64,000 nt of DNA from Acidovorax sp. A1169 (GTDB lineage: Bacteria; Pseudomonadota; Gammaproteobacteria; Burkholderiales; Burkholderiaceae_C). This document shows, piece by piece, positions 55,097 to 62,404 of this stretch. The stretch's first letter is position 1; each line of letters starts with the position of its first letter. Location of the stretch: contig NZ_JAUZDX010000009.1 of the NCBI RefSeq assembly GCF_030704685.1, positions 124,001 through 188,000 on the forward strand, given 5' to 3'. The notes under the pieces were generated by a model. It searched no databases and was not told the DNA's origin. It worked only from the letters and a program-made list of their open reading frames with translations. Position numbers and translations under genes: made by a program.

Positions 55097-56014
55097 ATGA
55101 AAAACCTTCCCAAGCTCGATGCCAAGGAAGTGAGTACGCGCCAGATCGAGGTTTTCCGCATGGTGATGCGGCTGGGCTCGGCCAACCGTGCGGCGGCGGC
55201 ACTGCACGTGAGCCAGCCTGCCGTGACACAGCTGCTACAGCAGCTGGAGCTGCGCTCACAACTCACGCTGTTCGACCGGCCCAAGGGCCGCCTGGTTCCC
55301 ACACCCGAGGCCCATGCGCTGATGGAAGAAATCGAGCGTGTGTACGAGGGGCTGGAGGCGGTGCAGCGCAAGATCGTGGCGCTGCAGTCGCTGGAAGACC
55401 AGGTGCTGCGCATCGGCAGCCTGCATGCCCTGGCCGCGAGCATCATGCCCGGGGTGCTGGCCGATTTCCAGCGCCACTACCCGCGCACCCGCTGCCTGCT
55501 GATGGTCGACAGCTCCAAGGCATTGCGCGAGGCGCTGTTCCAGGGCGCCGTGGACCTGGCCTTCCTGGGCGACGAGGCGGACACCAGCGGCCTGGTGTCC
55601 TCAGCGTTCTATGAATTGCCCGCCGTGTGCGCCGTGCCCGCTGCCCACCCGCTGGCACGCAAAGCAGTGCTGGAGCTGGCCGACCTGCGCGATGCGCCGC
55701 TGATCGGCCTGTCGGCCACCGACCCGGCCCAGCAGCGGCTGGAAATACTCTTTGCCGCCGCAGGGATCACGCCACGCTTCGTGATCGAGACCCCGTACAG
55801 CGCAACACAGTGCGCGCTGGTGCTGGCCGGCGCGGGGCTGGCCGTGACCAACCTGCTGGTAGCGGCCGAGCATGCGCCCCTGGGGCTGTGCAGCGTGCCC
55901 TTGGCGGGCGAGGGCCTCTTCTTTCGGGCCTTGCTGGCCTTCAAGCCGCGCCAGGCCCAGTCGCGTGCGGTGCAGGAGTTCGTGGCCCTGTGCCGGCGGC
56001 GTCTGGCAGGCTGA
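55097..56014 (+). CDS. LysR-type transcriptional regulator
   Basis: A 305-residue regulator with the helix-turn-helix in EVFRMVMRLGSANRAAAAL and HVSQPAVTQLLQQLE, then FDRPKGRLVPTPEAH and an effector domain (VLRIGSLHALAASIMPGVL). The ATG at 55097 is preferred over an upstream in-frame start. It is divergent from the threonine-synthase-like/Bug operon with 70 bases between starts, a compact arrangement in which one bound tetramer could control both directions. ATTAAG...CTTATA symmetry just before the start may be part of the site. Confidence 0.88.
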   Translation: MKNLPKLDAKEVSTRQIEVFRMVMRLGSANRAAAALHVSQPAVTQLLQQLELRSQLTLFDRPKGRLVPTPEAHALMEEIERVYEGLEAVQRKIVALQSLEDQVLRIGSLHALAASIMPGVLADFQRHYPRTRCLLMVDSSKALREALFQGAVDLAFLGDEADTSGLVSSAFYELPAVCAVPAAHPLARKAVLELADLRDAPLIGLSATDPAQQRLEILFAAAGITPRFVIETPYSATQCALVLAGAGLAVTNLLVAAEHAPLGLCSVPLAGEGLFFRALLAFKPRQAQSRAVQEFVALCRRRLAG

Positions 56015-56041
56015 CCGCGCCGGGGGCACCCAGGAGCGCCA

Positions 56042-57034
56042 TCACTTGGAGATGATGGTCAGCAGTTCTTCGCGCGTGGTCGGGTCGGCCATGTACTTGT
56101 TGTACAGCGGGGCCATGCGCCGCACGAAGGGGGAGACGTCCTTGACCCGCACGAACTGCGCACCCTGTTTGGCCGTGTTCTCCAGCGCCTGGGCCACGCG
56201 CTTGTTCCACAGCTCGCGCATCAGCAGTGCCGACTGGGCGCCCGCGTCCGAGAAGGCCTTGCGGTCCTCGGGCGAGAGCCTGGCCCATAGCGCGCTGGAC
56301 ACCACCAGTGCTTCGGGAGAGATCACATGGTTGGTCACGTACACGCTCTTGGCCACCTTGAAGTGCCCGGTGGACTCGTAGGAGGGCATGTTGTTCTCCG
56401 CACAGTCGATGGTGCCCTGCTGGAAGCCCGCCAGCACTTCCTTGAAAGGCAGGGCCACGGGTTTGGCATCGAGCAGCCGGATCATCTCCATGAAGACCTC
56501 GGACTGCTGCACGCGGATGGACGCCCCCGCCAGATCGCGGATGGTGGCCAGTGCGCGGTTGGCGCAGTAGAAGGAGCGCCCGCCCCCGTCGTACCAGCCC
56601 AGCACCACGAAGCCGGCAGATTGCAGGTTGGCGGCAAAGCGCTGCCCCAGTGCGCCATCAAGGTGGCGGAACATGTGGGCCGAGTCGGTGAACAGGAACG
56701 GCAGGTTCAGCACCTTGATGCCGGGCACCGCGTCGGACAGGGGCCCTGAGCTGAACTCGGCAATGTCGATCTCGCCGCTCTTGAGCATTTGCACCGCCTT
56801 GGGCTGGTCGCCCAGCGTGGCGTTGGAGAACACCTCGATCTGGTAACGGCCCTGCGTGGCCCGCGTCACCTGGGCGGCAAAGCCCTTCATGGCCTCGGTC
56901 ACCGGGTAGCCGTCGGGGTGGATATTCCAGGCGCGCAGTCGCGTCGGCGCTTGCGCATGGCTGGCCTCGGCGCACAGCAGGGCCATGCACAGGGCACCCA
57001 GCGTCGCCATGCCGGATCGGGTCCATCGGTTCAC
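56042..57034 (-). CDS. TRAP-transporter solute-binding protein, DctP family
   Basis: A 330-residue periplasmic binding protein. The signal ends near LLCAEASHA, and the DctP signatures are TEAMKGFAAQVTRATQG, LKSGEIDIAEFSSGPLSD, VLNLPFLFTD, GWYDGGGRSFYC and FQQGTIDCAENNM; the arginine of IRVQQSEVFMEMI probably binds a carboxylate. The start is GTG at 57034 with a near-perfect AAAGGAGG site. The DctQ and DctM membrane subunits are not encoded beside it. It is divergent from the pectate lyase gene, so an acidic sugar such as galacturonate is a reasonable guess. Confidence 0.92.
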   Translation of the reverse strand: MNRWTRSGMATLGALCMALLCAEASHAQAPTRLRAWNIHPDGYPVTEAMKGFAAQVTRATQGRYQIEVFSNATLGDQPKAVQMLKSGEIDIAEFSSGPLSDAVPGIKVLNLPFLFTDSAHMFRHLDGALGQRFAANLQSAGFVVLGWYDGGGRSFYCANRALATIRDLAGASIRVQQSEVFMEMIRLLDAKPVALPFKEVLAGFQQGTIDCAENNMPSYESTGHFKVAKSVYVTNHVISPEALVVSSALWARLSPEDRKAFSDAGAQSALLMRELWNKRVAQALENTAKQGAQFVRVKDVSPFVRRMAPLYNKYMADPTTREELLTIISK

Positions 57035-57391
57035 AGGTCTCCTCCTTTGTTGTGGTGCCGGTCAGGTCGAACCCAGGGTTCAACGCCAGCAACTGTGCGT
57101 CAATTTATAAGACGTCATATAACTAACTTGTCTTCAACGATACCTGCAATGGCATCCGCCCACTCCAACCGGGCGCATCGAGGGCCATTCTGCTGCAACA
57201 TCTGCACACAAGATGTTCGGGTAAACGCCAGCACACCGGTGGATCCAGCTGTCGAGAATCACCACCAAGTTGTACGACATCATCTGTCTTGGGTGCCGTG
57301 CAACTGCAGGTGACAAGAGCCCATGGGCCACGCCCGTGATGGCGGCACGCCAGGTGCCAGCCCCGACCCCAACCTTCGAGGAGACCAACCG
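57035..57391 (+). other. gene-free divergent control region, about 357 bases
   Basis: No coding sequence was recognised between the TRAP gene and the pectate lyase. The stretch is richer in AT near 57100-57130, holds the palindrome at 57105-57122, and carries GAGGAG just before the lyase start. A TTGTACGACATCAT stretch near 57268-57285 may be a second regulatory half-site. Confidence 0.5.
57105..57122. promoter_or_regulatory. TTATA-GACGTC-TATAA palindrome, candidate operator
   Basis: TTATAAGACGTCATATAA is symmetric at 16 of 18 positions around GACGTC. It lies about 70 bases upstream of the TRAP gene start in the divergent region with the pectate lyase. The layout resembles GntR-type operators; no GntR gene is in view. 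Confidence 0.45.
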
Positions 57392-59176
57392 ATGAAGCGC
57401 AGAGACTTTGCCATTGCCACCACCTTGACCCCGCTGCTGCTGTCCGCCTGCGGCGGCAGCGACTCCGGGCCCGCACCCCTGACCGGCCCCAAGGCCGAAG
57501 CCGCCGCCGGCCTCAAGCGTGCAGCGCAGTACATGGACGAGGTGGTGTCCTACCAGGGTGGCTACGTGTGGTCGTACTCGCCCGACCTCAAGCAGACCTT
57601 TGGCGAGATGGAGGCCTACCGCACCATGTGCTGGATCCAGCCGCCCGGCACGCCCTCCGTCGGCCATGTGTACCTGGACGCCTACCACGCCACGGGCGAT
57701 GAGCGCTACTACCAGGCGGCAGAGCGCACCGCGCTGGCCATCGTCGCGGCGCAGCACCGCTCGGGTGGGTGGAACTACATCCACGACTTCGCGGGCGAGG
57801 ATTCGCTCAAGCGCTGGTACGACACCATCGGCAAAAACGGCTGGCGGCTCGAGGAGTTCCAGCACTACTACGGCAACGCCACCTTCGACGATGCCGGCAC
57901 GGCCGTGGCGTCGCAGCTGCTGCTGCGCATGTTCGTGGAAAAGCGCGACGTGCGCTTCTCCGGCCCGCTGCAGCGCGCCATCGACTTCGTGGTGCAGTCG
58001 CAGTTCGGCTCCGAGTACGGCATTGCCGATGGGGGCTGGCCACAGCGCTTTCCGCATTTCCCGGGGGCCATCAGCAGCATGCCGCTGCCCAATCCGCAGC
58101 AGGTGCCGCCGGGCGCCCGCGTGGGCATGGCCGATGGCGACTACACGCTGCACGTGACCTTCAACGACGACGTGATGGGCGAGAACATCAAGTTCCTCAC
58201 GCTGTGCGTGACGGCGCTGGGGGAGACGCGCCTGATCGGCAATATCCAGCGCGCCATGGAGTGCATGCGCCTCATGCAGCAGCCCGGCCCCCAGGCCGGC
58301 TGGAGCCTGCAGCACCTCTAGCGCCCCACAGGCGGGCGGCCAGCCGGTGCGCCCGCTGGCGCGCGCAGCTACGAGCCGCGCTCGCTGGCCACGCACACCA
58401 CGCAGACCAACATCCGCCAGCTGTTCAACTACTTCCAGCTCAGCGGCGACAGGAAGTACCTGGCCCGCATCCCGGAGGCGATTGCCTGGCTCAAATCCTG
58501 TCCGCTGCCGGCGGATGCAGCCACAGTCAATCCGCTGCTCGGCGGCGGGCGCACCCATCCCACCTTCGTGGAGCTGGGTACCAACGACGGCCTGTACATG
58601 CACCGCTACGGCTCCAACATCCACAACGGGGCCTACTACGCCGACAAGGACTACACCAACACCATCAGCCACTACTCGGCCGGCCGCCCCATCGACATCG
58701 CCGGGCTCGAGTCGACCTACCAGTCGCTCAGCCGCATGGGCGACACGGCGATTGCCGACATGGTGGCGCGCTCGCCGCTCAAGTCCACGGGCGCAACGCG
58801 CACGCTGCCGCGCTACTTCTCGATCCGCGAGGTGGACTTCCCGGACCTCTTCGCCGGCGCCACCATGCCCACCCCGGTGGTGCCCGACAGCGAGGCACAG
58901 ACGCTGCTGACCGAGCTGGGCACGAAGAACTACTGGACCTCGCCCGTGCCCGAGATCGTCAACACCTACCGAGGCGATGGCCCCACCACGCCCTACACCG
59001 GCACGGCTTACCGCAGCAGGCATGTGGGCGATGTGTACGACACATCCCCCTACCCGGCCGACAACCCACCCGACATCGAGCCCTACGTGAAGCGCGAGAA
59101 ACCGCAGTTCATCGTGACCTCGGAATGGATACGCCGCATGGGCCGGCTCATCGCCTACGTGGCACCGCAGGCTTGA
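57392..59176 (+). pseudogene. PL10-type pectate lyase lipoprotein interrupted by an in-frame TAG
   Basis: The frame from the ATG at 57392 (GAGGAG upstream) encodes MKRRDFAIATTL and a lipobox LSAC, then a lyase domain with GGWPQRFPHFPG and LHVTFNDDVMGEN. It stops at TAG 58319-58321 right after GWSLQHL. In the same frame, without any shift, the sequence goes on with RPTGGRPAGAPAGARSYEP, THTTQTNIRQLFNYF and a further 220 residues up to the TGA at 59176, for 595 codons in all. In family 10 pectate lyases, which cleave polygalacturonate by beta-elimination, an arginine next to the YEP motif is catalytic, so the truncated 309-residue product should be inactive. Either a recent nonsense change or readthrough explains this. 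Confidence 0.75.
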
Positions 59177-59188
59177 GAGCCAGCAGCC

Positions 59189-60367
59189 TCAGGCCTGCAA
59201 CAGGTGCGCCAGGGGACGGCGCGGCGTGGCAGGCACCTCGCCCTGCGGGTAGCCGATGCGGCACAGCATCTGCACCGTGGGGTCGCCGGCTTCCTTGGGC
59301 GCGCCGTGCCCCAACACCAGCTGGTGCGCGCGCTCGTAGTGCGGCGCCATCTCGGCAAACTCCTGCAAGGCCTGGCTCATGGGGTGCATGCCCACGCCCA
59401 GTTCGGTGGACTTGAGCTGCAGGCGCACATAGGCGCGGCCGGCCGCGATCTGCTCGGCGCGGGTGTTGCCCCCCGTCAGCCACACGAAGCCCATCGCCGT
59501 GCGGCTGTGGCCCTCGAAGCGGTCCATCGCGCCCTTGTAGCCCGCACTGCCCTCCTCGGGCGGGGCGGAGCGGTCGAAGAAGCCGAGCGCCGCTGCGGCG
59601 CGTATGAACGGTGTGTTCAGCGAGATGCCATCGCGGTGTTCCAGGATCTCGGAGGGGCCGACACGGGTGAGGCGGATGCTTTCCATCATGGTGCGCGGCG
59701 TGCGCAGCTCCACCTGGGCCGACTGCCAGCACAGCGCGCGCAAGGCGTCCAGGCGGGCGGGCTCCACCGTTCCACCCGCCTGCGGGCTGCCCGACAGGGA
59801 CGCACTGGCCAGCAAGGCCTTGAGCAGATCGGGTGCCACGGGCCGGGCCAGGTCGAAATCCACCTTGGGCGTGCGGCGGCGCAGCACCTGGGTGAACAAG
59901 GCCTCGGGCTCGCCGCCGGGCCGCAGCACCACGCGGGCCACAGGGCGCTCGTCCCATTCGCGCAATTGCGCCGGCAGCGGTCCCTGCGGCCACAGCGTGA
60001 CCTCGCTGGCCATGCCCTGCTGGGCCAGTGCCTGCACCAGGAGCTCCAGGAAGGCGCCGTGGCCGATCAGGATCTGGCGGCCCAGCGGGTCGGTCTCGGG
60101 CAGCACGCGCTCGCGGTCGGTGCGCAGGGTGATCACGCCCTCTTCGCGCAGGTCCACCACCCAGGGCTGCAGGTTGTGCGGGTTGGGCGCGGTGATGGCA
60201 TAGGCCACGGCACGGCGGCGCAGGTCGGTTTCGCCCACGGGTCCCTGCCAGGCCTCGACGGCCTGGGCGGGGTAGTGCGGACCCGAGCTGCAGGCAACCA
60301 GGGGGGCGATGGCAGCGGCGGCGATGGTGCCACCGCCGGCCAGGCGGATGAAGGTACGGCGTTGCAT
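59189..60367 (-). CDS. Acg-like FMN-binding nitroreductase-family protein with Tat signal
   Basis: A 392-residue exported protein. The N terminus MQRRTFIRLAGGGTIAAAA is a twin-arginine signal followed by VAC, a possible lipobox, fitting export of a folded cofactor-bound enzyme. The body contains APNPHNLQPWVVDL, the FMN-site signature of the Acg subgroup of nitroreductases, and GFVWLTGGNTRAEQIAAGRA, with a C-terminal RIGYPQGEVPATPRRPLA. Members of this subgroup may sequester flavin rather than reduce nitro compounds. It is 20 bases downstream of the SDR gene and probably in one operon with it, under the divergent LysR. Confidence 0.85.
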   Translation of the reverse strand: MQRRTFIRLAGGGTIAAAAIAPLVACSSGPHYPAQAVEAWQGPVGETDLRRRAVAYAITAPNPHNLQPWVVDLREEGVITLRTDRERVLPETDPLGRQILIGHGAFLELLVQALAQQGMASEVTLWPQGPLPAQLREWDERPVARVVLRPGGEPEALFTQVLRRRTPKVDFDLARPVAPDLLKALLASASLSGSPQAGGTVEPARLDALRALCWQSAQVELRTPRTMMESIRLTRVGPSEILEHRDGISLNTPFIRAAAALGFFDRSAPPEEGSAGYKGAMDRFEGHSRTAMGFVWLTGGNTRAEQIAAGRAYVRLQLKSTELGVGMHPMSQALQEFAEMAPHYERAHQLVLGHGAPKEAGDPTVQMLCRIGYPQGEVPATPRRPLAHLLQA

Positions 60368-60387
60368 GGTGAGACTCTCCTTGCGGT

Positions 60388-61392
60388 TCATGCCAGGGCG
60401 GCTTGGGGATGGGCCGGGGCCAGCAGCCCCAGGTCGTGGAGCGCGCGGCGAACCGCCTGCTCGAAAGGGGTGTGCGGCTCCTCGCCAATCAGCGCGGCCA
60501 GGCGCGTGTTGTCCAACCGGTGCGGCGTGTTCCAGAGGTAACGCATGTCTGCCAGGGCCGCCAGATGGGGCACCACCAGGCCGGCCATGCGCAGCAGCGG
60601 CCAGGGCAACTGGCCTGCGCGCAGGGTCTGGGCGTCTGCTGCCCAGCCCTGCTCGGCCGCCACGGCAGAAAGCACCCGCACCCACTGGTGCGCCGTGACC
60701 TGCTGGCCAGCGAAGTGCAGCGTGTCGAACGCAGAAAGGCGGTGGCGCTCCTCGGCCACCCTTACCAGGGTGCGGGCCAGATCGGGCAGGTAGGCCCAGG
60801 GCCGGCTGATGTCCAGCGGGCCGGGCCAGGTGACGCGGCCTTTGGGCAGGTCCTTGGCGATGGACTGGTCCAGCCAGCTGCCAGCGCCGCTGCCAAAGAA
60901 GTCGCCGGCGCGCACCACCACAGCGCGCATGGCGCCATCGCGCGTGGCGGCCTGCAGGCGCTGCTCCAGGTGGATGCGCAGCCGCCCCTTGAAGTCCAGC
61001 GCGGTCTGCGGCGTGTCTTCGCGCAGCACCGGCGGCATGGCACGGCCATAGTTGTACACACTGCCCGGCAGCATGAGCGTGGCGCCCAGAGTGCGAGTGA
61101 CTTCGATGGCAGCGTCCATCAGCATCGGCGCCTCCTTGCGCCAGGCCTTGTGCGTGTAGGCCGGGTTCATGGCATGCACTACCACCTGCGCCCCCTGCGC
61201 TGCAGCCACCAGGGCCGGCGTGTCCTGCGGTGCGACTGCGATCCACTGCACACCGGGCACGGCGGGGCCGGCGGCACCCGGGCGGACCTGGGCACGCACC
61301 TGCCAGCCGGCCTGGGCGAAAGCCCGGGCGGCAGCAAGCCCCAGGCGCCCGCGGGCCCCTAGGATGAGAACGGTGGATGCAGCGATCGACAT
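60388..61392 (-). CDS. NAD(P)-dependent extended SDR/epimerase-family protein
   Basis: A 334-residue Rossmann-fold protein. The dinucleotide-binding motif is VLILGARGRLGLAAARAF near the N terminus; VVVHAMNP and LMLPGSVYNYG follow, with the YxxxK pair replaced or displaced (YNYGRAMPP). C-terminal sequence LPDLARTLVRVAEE fits epimerase/NmrA-like proteins. The ATG at 61392 has AGGAG seven bases upstream. It begins the operon that includes the Acg-like protein and is divergent from a LysR gene, whose target it probably is. Substrate unknown. Confidence 0.85.
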   Translation of the reverse strand: MSIAASTVLILGARGRLGLAAARAFAQAGWQVRAQVRPGAAGPAVPGVQWIAVAPQDTPALVAAAQGAQVVVHAMNPAYTHKAWRKEAPMLMDAAIEVTRTLGATLMLPGSVYNYGRAMPPVLREDTPQTALDFKGRLRIHLEQRLQAATRDGAMRAVVVRAGDFFGSGAGSWLDQSIAKDLPKGRVTWPGPLDISRPWAYLPDLARTLVRVAEERHRLSAFDTLHFAGQQVTAHQWVRVLSAVAAEQGWAADAQTLRAGQLPWPLLRMAGLVVPHLAALADMRYLWNTPHRLDNTRLAALIGEEPHTPFEQAVRRALHDLGLLAPAHPQAALA

Positions 61393-61504
61393 GGCAGGGC
61401 TCCTGAACAAAGACGGAATGGAGCGATTGTGGAAATGCGGCCGCCGTTACACAATTGGCTAACTGTCGATAACAGCAATGCAAAAATGAATACCTGTACC
61501 GGCC

Positions 61505-62389
61505 GTGAAACAACGCTTTGACTGGAGCCTCATCCAATCCTTTCTGGCTGCCCTGGACCAGGGCAGCCTGCTGGGCGCTGCGCGCGTGCTGAACGCGAGC
61601 CAGCCCACCATCGGGCGCCACATCGCCGAGCTGGAGGCCCAGCTCGGCGTGGTGCTGTTCGAGCGCACGGGGCGCGGCCTGCTGCCCACCGCGACCGCAC
61701 TGCGACTGGCGGAATCGGCACGGACGATGGAGGCCGGGGCCGACCAGTTGGCGCGCAGCGTCTCGGGCGCCGAGGCCGGCGTGAGCGGCACCGTGCGCAT
61801 CACAGCCAGCCAGCCGGTGGCCTGTGTGCTGCTGCCGCCCCTGCTGGCGCGCATGCGCCAGGCGCTGCCCGAGGTGCAGGTGGAGCTGGTGTCCAGCAAC
61901 GAGGTCACCAACCTGCTGCGCCGCGAAGCCGATATTGCGCTGCGTATGGTGCAGCCCATGCAGGCAAGCCTTGTGGCCAAGCGCATCGGCAAGGTCACGC
62001 TGGGCGCCTACGCCCACCGCGACTACCTGCGCCGCCGGGGCACGCCACGCCAACTGGTCGACCTGCTGCAGCATGAGCTCATCGGCAACGACCGCCATGA
62101 AGACATCCTGCGCGGCTTTGCTGCCATGGGCCATCCGGTGGCGCGCGAGCAGTTCGCGTTCCGCACCGATGACCTCATGGCCTACTGGGAAGCCGTGCGC
62201 AGCGGCCTGGGTATCGGATTCGTGGGCCACTACATGGCGCGCACCGATCCCGATGTGGTGGGCATACTCCCCATGCTCCAGCCGCCGGACCTGCCCATCT
62301 GGCTCACGGTGCACCGCGAGATCCGCACCAACCAGCGCATCCGGGCGGTGTACGATTTTCTGGCACAGGCCGTGCCCGAAGTGCTGTAA
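61505..62389 (+). CDS. LysR-type transcriptional regulator
   Basis: A 294-residue regulator starting at a GTG (MKQRFDWSLIQSFLAALDQG). Helix-turn-helix in GSLLGAARVLNASQPTIGRH, followed by FERTGRGLLPTATAL and an effector domain (VRITASQPVACVLLPPLL). Divergent from the SDR/Acg-like operon with 112 bases between starts; CTGT-CGATA-ACAG and nearby AT-rich sequence lie there. It most likely controls that operon. Confidence 0.88.
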   Translation: MKQRFDWSLIQSFLAALDQGSLLGAARVLNASQPTIGRHIAELEAQLGVVLFERTGRGLLPTATALRLAESARTMEAGADQLARSVSGAEAGVSGTVRITASQPVACVLLPPLLARMRQALPEVQVELVSSNEVTNLLRREADIALRMVQPMQASLVAKRIGKVTLGAYAHRDYLRRRGTPRQLVDLLQHELIGNDRHEDILRGFAAMGHPVAREQFAFRTDDLMAYWEAVRSGLGIGFVGHYMARTDPDVVGILPMLQPPDLPIWLTVHREIRTNQRIRAVYDFLAQAVPEVL

Positions 62390-62404
62390 CCCGCCCTATC
62401 CACC

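Noticed and set aside
58319..58321. A frameshift as the cause of the split pectate lyase
   Set aside because: Both parts are in the same frame, so the break is an in-frame stop, not a shift.
59189..62314. A minus-strand frame of 1041 codons that would fuse the Acg-like protein to upstream sequence
   Set aside because: The upstream part is out of frame with the SDR gene and antisense to the LysR gene; the Tat signal at 60367 marks the true start.
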